Positions 8,025 to 15,193 of a stretch of DNA of 64,000 nucleotides are shown in pieces. Position numbers and translations under genes: made by a program. How positions within the stretch are numbered: the first letter of the stretch is position 1; each line of letters starts with the position of its first letter. This DNA comes from Calidifontibacillus oryziterrae (GTDB lineage: Bacteria; Bacillota; Bacilli; Bacillales; Bacillaceae_J), in assembly GCF_000331575.1 (NCBI RefSeq), contig NZ_KB223527.1, positions 283,842 through 347,841 of the forward strand, in the 5' to 3' direction. A model generated the notes under the pieces. It worked only from the letters and a program-made list of their open reading frames with translations. It was not told the origin of the DNA and did no database searches.

Positions 8025-8450
8025 CTATTTTTCTGTTTCAGCAAATCGCTTCATTCGTTCGCCAATTTCATCTCGAACACGTTTGAAAACCTTCCATTGT
8101 TCTTCCACTGTTCCTACCGCTTTTGCGGGGTCATCAAAGCCCCAATGTTCACGTTTAACGTGTGGTGGTGTCATTGGACATTTATCTGCAGCGTCACCAC
8201 ATAACGTAACGACTAAATCAGCGTTATTTAAGATATCAGGATTGATAATATCAGACGTTTGTGTTGAAATATCGATACCGGCTTCTTTCATTACTTTTAC
8301 TGCATTTGGATTTAAACCATGTGCTTCGATCCCTGCACTTCTTACAATCCACTCGTCTCCTAAATATTTTTTCGCCCAGCCTTCTGCCATTTGGCTTCGG
8401 CACGAATTGCCTGTACATAAGAAATAGATTGTTTTCTTCTTATCCATCAT
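8025..8450 (-). CDS. arsC: Arsenate reductase, thioredoxin-coupled ArsC
   Basis: Reduces arsenate to arsenite in the cytoplasm for export by Acr3. It has the low-molecular-weight phosphatase-like loop CTGNSCRS at the N-terminus and the two resolving cysteines in [11 protein letters not shown] (family Cys82 and Cys89). Length 141 aa matches the Bacillus/Staphylococcus thioredoxin-dependent type. Two adjacent ATGs at 8450 and 8447 follow GCGGAGTG. It lies 16 nt after acr3, in one operon arsR-acr3-arsC. All catalytic residues are Cys, not Sec. Confidence 0.96.
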   Translation of the reverse strand: MMDKKKTIYFLCTGNSCRSQMAEGWAKKYLGDEWIVRSAGIEAHGLNPNAVKVMKEAGIDISTQTSDIINPDILNNADLVVTLCGDAADKCPMTPPHVKREHWGFDDPAKAVGTVEEQWKVFKRVRDEIGERMKRFAETEK

Positions 8451-8466
8451 AACACTCCGCTTCTAT

Positions 8467-9525
8467 TTAAAAGTTTTTCTGGATTTTAAAATATTTTCGT
8501 TGCATCCACAATGCAACATTGACTAGGGCGATCATAACTGGAACTTCCACTAACGGACCGATTACTGCCACAAATGCAGCACCTGAATGGATACCGAATA
8601 CACCAACTGCTACGGCAATTGCTAATTCAAAATTATTACTACCCGCTGTGAACGCTAATGTCGTTGTCACAGGGTAACCAGCACCAATTTTTTTGCCCAT
8701 ATAGAAAGATACAAAGAACATGACAACAAAGTAGATTAACAATGGTATCGCAATTCGCACAACATCTAATGGTAAACTAACGATCACGTCACCCTTCAAT
8801 GAAAACATTACAATAATCGTAAACAATAATGCGATCAAAGTAATCGGGCTAATTTTGGGTATGAATTTTTGTTCGTACCATGCTCTTCCTTTAGTTTTTA
8901 CAAAAGTAAATCTTGTTATCATCCCAGCAATAAATGGAATTCCTAAATATATGAAGACAGATTTTGAAACTTCGGCCATTGTAATATCAACAATAGCCCC
9001 TTCTATCCCAATCCATTTTGGGATGACGGTTACAAATGCATAGGCATAAATAGAAAAAAACAGCGTTTGGAAGACAGCGTTAAAGGCAACTAATCCTGCA
9101 GCATATTCTGTATCCCCTTTAGCAAGATCATTCCATACAATTACCATTGCAATACAACGTGCTAAACCAATGAGAATCAACCCTACCATATACTCTGGCT
9201 TATCCGGTAAAAAAACAATCGCTAAAATAAACATAAGAACCGGACCAATGATCCAGTTTTGAACAAGGGAAAGCACTAATACTTTTACGTCTTTAAAAAC
9301 ACGCCCCATTTCTTCATACCGAACTTTCGCGAGAGGCGGATACATCATTAAAATTAAACCAATTGCAAGCGGAATGGATGTTGTACCGACTTGCAAGCTG
9401 CTTAAGCCTTCTACAAATCCAGGAGCAACATTCCCAACTCCAATCCCCACTGCCATCGCAATAAATATCCAAAGCGTTAAATAACGATCTAAAAAAGAAA
9501 GTCGCTTTTTACCAATGTTTTTCAT
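8467..9525 (-). CDS. acr3: Arsenite efflux permease Acr3
   Basis: Ten-helix membrane transporter that expels As(III). Acr3 signatures are present: the conserved Cys and surrounding residues in [16 protein letters not shown], and [11 protein letters not shown] in the second half. Length 352 aa is typical. It is the second gene of the arsR-acr3-arsC operon, 31 nt after arsR and 16 nt before arsC. B. subtilis calls its homologue ArsB, though it is unrelated to the E. coli ArsB family. Confidence 0.96.
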   Translation of the reverse strand: MKNIGKKRLSFLDRYLTLWIFIAMAVGIGVGNVAPGFVEGLSSLQVGTTSIPLAIGLILMMYPPLAKVRYEEMGRVFKDVKVLVLSLVQNWIIGPVLMFILAIVFLPDKPEYMVGLILIGLARCIAMVIVWNDLAKGDTEYAAGLVAFNAVFQTLFFSIYAYAFVTVIPKWIGIEGAIVDITMAEVSKSVFIYLGIPFIAGMITRFTFVKTKGRAWYEQKFIPKISPITLIALLFTIIVMFSLKGDVIVSLPLDVVRIAIPLLIYFVVMFFVSFYMGKKIGAGYPVTTTLAFTAGSNNFELAIAVAVGVFGIHSGAAFVAVIGPLVEVPVMIALVNVALWMQRKYFKIQKNF

Positions 9526-9556
9526 AATTTTTCACTTCCTTATCATTACTCACAAA

Positions 9557-9904
9557 CTAGCAATCAAACTTAATCTTTGCAGGAGTACAATTTGTAATGT
9601 TAATAATTTCAATATGTTCATCGACATGTTGCAATATATTGTCTATTAGCGGATAAAACTCGCTTGATCGATTTAATGAATAATAAATCCATTGCCCTTT
9701 GCGTTCTTCAATTACAAGTCCTGCATCCTTAAGCTTTCGTAAATGCTGGCTAATTGATGGTTGACTCATTTCAAATAACTCAACAAGTTCACATACACAG
9801 CATTTCTTGTTTTGTAGAACTGCAACAATCGTAAGCCTTGTTTTATCACCTAGTAGCTTTAAAACTTGAGCCGCTTTTGTAATTCCAACAGCTGTTTGTT
9901 GCAT
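9557..9904 (-). CDS. arsR: ArsR-family metalloregulator (second copy)
   Basis: Winged-helix repressor heading the arsR-acr3-arsC operon. The metal motif is KKCCVCELVELF and the recognition helix is QPSISQHLRKL. Another Cys lies near the C-terminus (NCTPAKIKFDC). Length 115 aa is normal. It differs clearly from the ArsR at 7144-7470, and its upstream palindrome has a different sequence, so the two repressors probably control separate promoters. Confidence 0.93.
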   Translation of the reverse strand: MQQTAVGITKAAQVLKLLGDKTRLTIVAVLQNKKCCVCELVELFEMSQPSISQHLRKLKDAGLVIEERKGQWIYYSLNRSSEFYPLIDNILQHVDEHIEIINITNCTPAKIKFDC

Positions 9905-9922
9905 AAAATCTCCTCATTTCAC

Positions 9923-9947
9923 TTTATAAGCTATTACTGCTTATAAA
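9923..9947. promoter_or_regulatory. Inverted repeat upstream of arsR-acr3-arsC
   Basis: Perfect 9-bp inverted repeat TTTATAAGC-N7-GCTTATAAA placed 19-43 nt upstream of the arsR start. Position and symmetry suit an ArsR operator. The remaining gap up to 10130 is AT-rich and shows no gene. Confidence 0.6.
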
Positions 9948-10130
9948 CATAATAAAGACTATAACGATCTATAAATTTTTTGATATTTATAAATATATAA
10001 TTAAATACTTATATAATCAACTCGATTCTAATATTCTTAATAAAACATTTACATTTTATCGAAAAAGGACCTCTCTTTTATAAGAAGCCCAATTAAAGCA
10101 AATATGTGGTTGTATTCATATCTTAGTTGA

Positions 10131-10167
10131 AAAAGCGGCTCTGTACTCTGTACACAGATCCGCTTTA
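10131..10167 (-). terminator. Terminator after the PCYCGC selenoprotein gene
   Basis: Stem AAAGCGG / CCGCTTT flanking an inner CTGT/ACAG pairing, followed on the minus strand by T residues. It lies about 115 nt past the proposed stop of the lipoprotein gene, supporting the extended reading frame. Confidence 0.65.
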
Positions 10168-10280
10168 TGGTTCGTTATATATTCAAATAATAGTAAAAAC
10201 GAATGAATCACAATAGAAAAAATTACAAAAATCTAGACCATGTCACTTTTGTCAATTTTCCAACTAAATCCTTTATCATA

Positions 10281-10748
10281 TCATGATTCAACAGTAGGCT
10301 CTGGAGTTGGGGTTCCTTCACCATAGTGGGAAAAGTTTTTGTCGATATAATCATAGATTTCTTTATCGGTTTTGCCAGCTTTATGTTTGAGCACCGCGGC
10401 ACGCGCGATATCGGCACAGATTTGTCAGGTCGCTCCGTGACGGTCCCATTCCATAACAACTTGGTCTTCTCCCATTTCAGCTATATAACAATCTAAATTA
10501 TTTTCATGTCCAACACCATCACATCCGCAGTAACAAGGAACCTTTTCTAATACATTTGGATAATTTACTGCTAGTCCATAAACCTCCTGTAATTTTGGAG
10601 AAGCTTTTAGAATAGTCTCTGGCATTGGTGCATGGTTTTCTGAATGTACAGCTGCATAATCTTCTTCTGTTAATGATGTACATCCGGCTGTAACACCTAG
10701 AGATAATATAAAAATCAGCATTAGCAATAACGCTTTTTTCTTTCTCAT
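10281..10748 (-). CDS. PCYCGC-motif lipoprotein with UGA-encoded Sec108
   Basis: Exported lipoprotein of the PCYCGC family (function unknown, cysteine-rich, probably metal- or redox-active). It starts at ATG 10748 (MRKKKALLL) with AGGAGGGG upstream and has a signal peptide ending in the lipobox VTAGC. The hallmark PCYCGCDGVGH and a further NLDCYI follow. An in-frame UGA at 10427-10425 falls in the late motif HGAT-U-QICADIA, where family members have Cys (CxxC). The frame then continues with KAGKTDKEIYDYIDKNF to a TGA at 10281, giving 155 residues. A GC-rich hairpin follows the UGA. If the UGA were a stop, the conserved C-terminal motif would be lost. A 29-residue membrane protein lies just upstream on the same strand. 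Confidence 0.82.
10391..10427 (-). promoter_or_regulatory. UGA codon plus SECIS-like hairpin (PCYCGC gene)
   Basis: The UGA (10427-10425) is followed by 18 nt and a GC-rich hairpin GCGC / GTGC (10406-10403 with 10394-10391, one G-U pair), loop GTGCCGCG with G first. The loop starts 22 nt after the UGA. An alternative CGCG/CGCG fold exists, so the structure is less certain than in the other three genes. Confidence 0.55.
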
Positions 10749-10897
10749 TTCGTTTGAGTTCCCCTCCTTTTTTCTACTAAAGAAAGGATATCTAAAATAT
10801 GTGCAGTTTTTATGCATAGAAGGTGAACGAAATTTTACAAAGTCATTATAAAAGAAACTATCTTTATGATGCTCCCAATTTTCTTCTATATTCTTTT

Positions 10898-10987
10898 TTA
10901 ATATCCACCTAAAAATCTTCCTATTACAGCACTTAAGAAAATAACATTATATAAGAACACAATCATGATTAATATATCTTCCTCCAT
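10898..10987 (-). CDS. 29-residue membrane miniprotein
   Basis: Short reading frame MEEDILIMIVFLYNVIFLSA followed by VIGRFLGGY, with a strong ribosome site AGGAGGGG 6 nt before the ATG at 10987. One hydrophobic helix spans nearly the whole protein. It is transcribed toward the PCYCGC selenoprotein gene 149 nt away and may share its transcript. No family is recognised. The strong start signal and clean hydrophobic pattern support it as real. Confidence 0.6.
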   Translation of the reverse strand: MEEDILIMIVFLYNVIFLSAVIGRFLGGY

Positions 10988-11255
10988 TCAATCCCCTCCT
11001 AATGATGAAAATAGCAAGATCTACTAATATATATTGGGACAAGTAATAAATTATGTAAGCAATCAAAATGCAAGGCCCTTCACATTTTTGTAATAAAATT
11101 ATAGATAATTTGTGAATAACACCATTTAGACCTTTTTTACTTTTGGCAACGTGTTAATATAGACTCATAAGAAGCGCTTCTACTATTGAATTAAAAACTT
11201 CCTAACGGCAATACTACATTTATAAAAATCTACTAAGAAAATGGAGTGAAAAACT

Positions 11256-11765
11256 ATGAATAAATTTTTACGTGAAAATAACATTGCAGCAGCAATTTTA
11301 ACAGTTATTAGAATATATTTAGGTTATTCTTTCCTAACAGCAGGTTTCCACAAAATAGCTGGTGGCTTTGATGCTAGCGGATTTTTAAAAGGAGCTATCG
11401 CAAATCCAGTTGCACATGACGGACATGCTGTTTATGGCTGGTATGTAACTTTCTTAGAAAGCTTCGCATTACCAAACGTAGGTTTGTTTAATATTTTGGT
11501 TCCTTGGGGTGAATTTTTAGTTGGTTTAGGCTTAATCTTGGGATGCTTAACAACTGCAGCAGCGTTCTTTGGAATGGTTATGAACTTCTCATTCATGTTA
11601 GCAGGTACAGTATCTCATAATCCAACTGATATTATAATGGGCATATTCATTGCTGTAGCAGGTTATAATGCTGGTAAATTTGGTTTAGACCGCTATGTAA
11701 TGCCTTACCTTCGTAAAGTATTTAATAAAGATGCCGAACAACGTGACAATAAATCAATTGCATAA
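11256..11765 (+). CDS. DoxX-family membrane protein
   Basis: Four-helix membrane protein of the DoxX family (169 aa). Visible features are FLTAGFHKIAGGF, the VPWGEFLVGLGLILG helix and a final PTDIIMGIFIAVAGYNAGKFGLD segment. DoxX relatives belong to thiosulfate:quinone oxidoreductase or to redox-stress membrane complexes; in Firmicutes the role is mostly unknown. It starts at ATG 11256 after AATGGAGTG. It is monocistronic, with a strong terminator right after, and faces away from the PCYCGC gene. Confidence 0.85.
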   Translation: MNKFLRENNIAAAILTVIRIYLGYSFLTAGFHKIAGGFDASGFLKGAIANPVAHDGHAVYGWYVTFLESFALPNVGLFNILVPWGEFLVGLGLILGCLTTAAAFFGMVMNFSFMLAGTVSHNPTDIIMGIFIAVAGYNAGKFGLDRYVMPYLRKVFNKDAEQRDNKSIA

Positions 11766-11790
11766 AAATGATGTATAAAGAATTATAATA

Positions 11791-11826
11791 AGCAGGACTG
11801 CCCTTATTCTGACAGTCCTGCTTTGT
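11791..11826 (+). terminator. Terminator of the doxX-like gene
   Basis: Perfect 10-bp stem AGCAGGACTG / CAGTCCTGCT (11791-11800 with 11813-11822) followed by a short T-rich tail. It may also serve the response-regulator gene that ends at 11858 on the other strand. Confidence 0.85.
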
Positions 11827-11857
11827 TATATAATTTTTTCTGTTCTTTCAACCACGG

Positions 11858-12523
11858 TTATTCCCATTTATACCCTAATCCCCATACCGTTTTTAAGTGG
11901 CTATCGATTGGAAATCCTGCCTTCCTACATTTATCTCTAATATTCCGTATATGAGAATCAATAGTTCTACCTTCCGTATTAGAATCGAATCCCCAAACAG
12001 TTTCAATCAACCTTTCTCTACTGAAAACTAATCTGTTATTTTTTAATAATAATCCTAGCATTTCAAACTCCTTAGGCGTCAACGGTATAAGCTGTTCGTT
12101 ATAAGTTAACTCATGATTTTCATCATCCCATATCAAACCATTTTCATTTATTTTATTCGGTGGACTTACTCTCCGTAATAAAGCTTGGATCCGTGCTAAC
12201 AGAATTTCTTCATCAAACGGCTTCGTAATATAATCATCTGCCCCAATTCCTAGTCCTTTGATCACATCCGCGCTTTGATCTCTTGCTGTTAACATTATAA
12301 TTGGAACCTTTGTAAAATCTCTGATTAACCTCGTCGTTTCCCATCCGTTGATTTCTGGCATCATAATATCTAATAAAACTAAATCTACCGAATGGTTTTC
12401 TAAATAATGTATTGCATCGAGCCCATTTGTCAACGTTACACATTCATATCCGTTTGGTTCCAAGTACAGCTTTAATAATTGCAGCATCCGGACTTCATCA
12501 TCTACAATTAATATTTTTCTCAA
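11858..12523 (-). CDS. OmpR/PhoB-family response regulator
   Basis: Two-component response regulator of 221 aa. The receiver domain (residues 1-115) has the acidic pocket DDE, phospho-acceptor Asp52 (LLDIMMPE) and the KPF lysine. The C-terminal winged-helix DNA-binding domain (about 125-221) ends GLGYKWE. Its start overlaps the kinase stop by 4 nt, so the two are one unit. The target genes are unknown; the nearest candidates are the doxX-like gene and the PCYCGC lipoprotein. Confidence 0.93.
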   Translation of the reverse strand: MRKILIVDDEVRMLQLLKLYLEPNGYECVTLTNGLDAIHYLENHSVDLVLLDIMMPEINGWETTRLIRDFTKVPIIMLTARDQSADVIKGLGIGADDYITKPFDEEILLARIQALLRRVSPPNKINENGLIWDDENHELTYNEQLIPLTPKEFEMLGLLLKNNRLVFSRERLIETVWGFDSNTEGRTIDSHIRNIRDKCRKAGFPIDSHLKTVWGLGYKWE

Positions 12524-13908
12524 ATTTCGTCACCCTCCTTTAGTTGTATTGTAAAGGCAGTTCCTTGATTCATTGCACTTTTGACCGAGATTTCACCACC
12601 ATGGTTTTCAATAATTTTCTTAACAATTGCTAGCCCAAGACCACTTCCACCGGTCGACCGTGATCTTGATTTTTCAACGCGGTATAAGCGATCCCAAATA
12701 TAATGTAAATCTGCTTCAGGAATTCCCTCCCCTTGATCAGTAACGATGATAAAGGTTTCAGACTTTTTTTTGTTTTGGTGGACCGCTATACTTACAATAG
12801 TCTTTTGCGGAGAATGCTTTAACGCATTATCCAATAAGTTTGTTATAACTTGACTGAATCTTTTGGGATCTATGAACACGTATATACTAGAATCACATGT
12901 AATCTGTAATGTTACATTTGCATCTTGAAAAGCTGGTTGAAACTTTAGTTTGATTTTTTCCAGTAGATCTATCAATTTTACTGATTGTTTTTGAATTGTA
13001 AATTGATTTTCGTCCATTTTTGCTAATTCAAATAAGTCATTAATTAGGGCTGTTACATTTCCCGCTTCTTCTTTAATTATCGTCAAATATTCATTTCTTT
13101 GTTCATTTGATAAAGTAGGTCTTAATGCCACGTCTGCATAGCCCTTCAAATACGTTAATGGTGTTCTTAAATCATGGGAAATACTTGAGAGAAATTCATT
13201 CCGGTCCTTTTTTAATCGTTCAATATCATCAGATAGTGACTGGATCGAACGGGCTAAATCTCCCAGCTCATCATCTCGATTTGTATCTAATCTACTATCA
13301 TGGTTTCCTTGACTAATGCGTTCTGTTACTTTCTTCATTTCCAATAATGGAGAAACAATAAATTTTGTTAAGAAAAATATCGTAATTAGCGTAACGATTA
13401 ATGAAACGATACCAATTAACAAAAATTGATTTGTTAATTCTTGAATCATATTGCGAATAGATTTCGTATCTAAAAACATATATACAAATCCTTCAATTTT
13501 TTTGTTTATGACAATTGGACTGACTGTAGCTAAATATTTTTCCGTTCTCCAACGATCCTCGAGAAGTTCTCCATGGTGTGTGAAATGGATGGTCATACTC
13601 TGGCTAATTAACCTTTGCATACCTTCTGTTACATCATTTGAGGATTGGATAATATCGTTGTTGCCATCAGTAATTACAACAGCAGTTTCTGCTTCTGATT
13701 CCATTAACGCTACATGTTTGATCGTTGTATGATCGAAGTTTTTTTCTAATACGTCGCGATGGGTTGTTCCTCTAGCAAGAAGGTTCGCAGTCTCATTTTG
13801 AATGCGCTCACCAACAATACCAGTATAAAGAAAGAAAAACAGCATCGATTCAATTAATAAAATAAAAATAAAAAACAACATTCCTAGGCGGATCGATAAT
13901 TTATTCAT
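12520..13908 (-). CDS. Membrane sensor histidine kinase
   Basis: Sensor kinase of 462 aa paired with the response regulator. Two transmembrane helices (about 8-32 and 161-182) flank an extracytoplasmic sensor of about 125 residues without cysteines. Then come a HAMP domain, the dimerisation helix with phospho-acceptor His245 (SISHDLRTP), and the ATPase with N box (NLLDNALKH), G1 (DQGEGIP) and G2 (GGSGLGLAI). A 50-residue membrane protein precedes it by 7 nt. The signal sensed is not evident. Confidence 0.93.
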   Translation of the reverse strand: MNKLSIRLGMLFFIFILLIESMLFFFLYTGIVGERIQNETANLLARGTTHRDVLEKNFDHTTIKHVALMESEAETAVVITDGNNDIIQSSNDVTEGMQRLISQSMTIHFTHHGELLEDRWRTEKYLATVSPIVINKKIEGFVYMFLDTKSIRNMIQELTNQFLLIGIVSLIVTLITIFFLTKFIVSPLLEMKKVTERISQGNHDSRLDTNRDDELGDLARSIQSLSDDIERLKKDRNEFLSSISHDLRTPLTYLKGYADVALRPTLSNEQRNEYLTIIKEEAGNVTALINDLFELAKMDENQFTIQKQSVKLIDLLEKIKLKFQPAFQDANVTLQITCDSSIYVFIDPKRFSQVITNLLDNALKHSPQKTIVSIAVHQNKKKSETFIIVTDQGEGIPEADLHYIWDRLYRVEKSRSRSTGGSGLGLAIVKKIIENHGGEISVKSAMNQGTAFTIQLKEGDEI

Positions 13909-13915
13909 ATTTGAG

Positions 13916-14068
13916 TCATCCCTTATTACTATTTTTTATATTTTTACCGGTCAGGAACGCCTTTAAAAAGTAAATTCCGAGAAGCATTAAAAATCCCCAA
14001 AAAATTATCATGCCAATCATCATACCGCTTCCTTGATATCCAAGACAATGATCGATCCAACTCATCAT
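13916..14068 (-). CDS. 50-residue membrane protein heading the two-component operon
   Basis: Small frame starting MMSWIDHCLGYQGSGMMIGM, then a single hydrophobic helix (IIFWGFLMLLGIYFLKAF) and a basic tail. GAAAGGAGATGACTAAC gives a strong ribosome site before the ATG at 14068. The stop lies 7 nt before the kinase ATG, so it is the first gene of the small-protein / kinase / regulator operon. Similar short Trp/Met/His-rich membrane proteins occur near copper and redox genes, but no family is assigned. Confidence 0.7.
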   Translation of the reverse strand: MMSWIDHCLGYQGSGMMIGMIIFWGFLMLLGIYFLKAFLTGKNIKNSNKG

Positions 14069-14291
14069 GTTAGTCATCTCCTTTCATTACAAATTAATGT
14101 ACCAATTAATTGTGCATTTTTTATTGAGTGAATAGTGAATATTTCTTTCTGATTTTTCTACCTTCTAAATTAATTAGTCCAATAATCTGCAAAGGTTCTC
14201 GATAAAGTTTTAACTCAAATTTATTTTCGTAACATTTATTTTGACGTTGCATATTTTATACAAGGTTGACTTTCAAAGTCGGGGTGCTACA

Positions 14292-15068
14292 ATGACCGTA
14301 ATTAGAACAGATCAGTGGTTAATTGAGTTATATAGTAATCCTATTAAAATATGTGAAAGGATTATTACGTACTTTGATAGCGGTTCTGCTACAGAGCTAT
14401 ATCAATATTTAATCCAACATGGGATGTATCGTTCTTACCATAACGGAATTGAACAAGTGAAAAAATTACAAAAAAATGAAGTGTGGAGAATTGTCCGCGA
14501 TGAAAAAGAGCGCCTTCAAAAACTATGGGATGGACCAACAGTCCCTGTTTTTATTTTCCCCGTAGACAAATTCAATAAAAAAATAAGACGAGACTATAAT
14601 AGTAAATCTGGATTAGCTTTTAAGGACAAATTATTCTTATTTATTTCCGAGGATAATGTTGAAAAAGAAATACGAGCGTTATTCACACATGAATATCATC
14701 ACATTTGTCGACTAAATAAATTAAACAAAACTGAGGAAAACTTTGTATTATTAGACACAATCATTTTAGAAGGATTAGCAGAAAATGCTGTTTATGAAAG
14801 GTTTGGTGAAGAGTATGTGGCATCATGGACATCCTATTACTCAAAAAGAGATTTAGAAAAAATGTGGAAAAAATTTATTTTACCAAACAAACATATTTTA
14901 AAAAGCGATCCGACACATGAGGACATACTTTATGGATTACGATTTTTTCCAAAAATGGCAGGATACTGTGTAGGCTATTATTTAGTCAGAAAATTTCTAG
15001 CTGGAAAGAAGCTCTTAAGCAAAGATCTACTAAATATTAAAGCTGAAGATATAGCTTACCCAACGTAA
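14292..15068 (+). CDS. Predicted zinc-dependent protease, DUF2268 family
   Basis: Protein of 258 aa with the metalloprotease motif HEYHH in ALFTHEYHHICRLNK and a downstream Glu-rich helix ILEGLAENAVYERFGEE, the arrangement of DUF2268 predicted Zn proteases. The ATG at 14292 follows GGGGTG; an upstream in-frame start at 14241 lacks a ribosome site. No signal peptide, so probably cytoplasmic. The substrate is unknown. It stands alone between the two-component operon and topB. Confidence 0.78.
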   Translation: MTVIRTDQWLIELYSNPIKICERIITYFDSGSATELYQYLIQHGMYRSYHNGIEQVKKLQKNEVWRIVRDEKERLQKLWDGPTVPVFIFPVDKFNKKIRRDYNSKSGLAFKDKLFLFISEDNVEKEIRALFTHEYHHICRLNKLNKTEENFVLLDTIILEGLAENAVYERFGEEYVASWTSYYSKRDLEKMWKKFILPNKHILKSDPTHEDILYGLRFFPKMAGYCVGYYLVRKFLAGKKLLSKDLLNIKAEDIAYPT

Positions 15069-15105
15069 TTTACTATTCATATTGAAAGTTGCCTACATAT
15101 AACTT

Positions 15106-15160
15106 AAAAGGTAGATTCCTCACTACTTTCATGTACACTCAGAATCTACCTTTTCTATTT
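15106..15160. terminator. Bidirectional terminator between the protease gene and topB
   Basis: Perfect 13-bp stem AAAAGGTAGATTC / GAATCTACCTTTT (15106-15118 with 15142-15154) around a 23-nt loop. A/T runs on both sides let it end both convergent transcripts. Confidence 0.8.
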
Positions 15161-15193
15161 TGTTTTATTACTTTGCCATCATTTGTATTCCAT

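Noticed and set aside
8025..8450. Selenocysteine in ArsC
   Set aside because: All catalytic positions are Cys codons; no in-frame UGA occurs.
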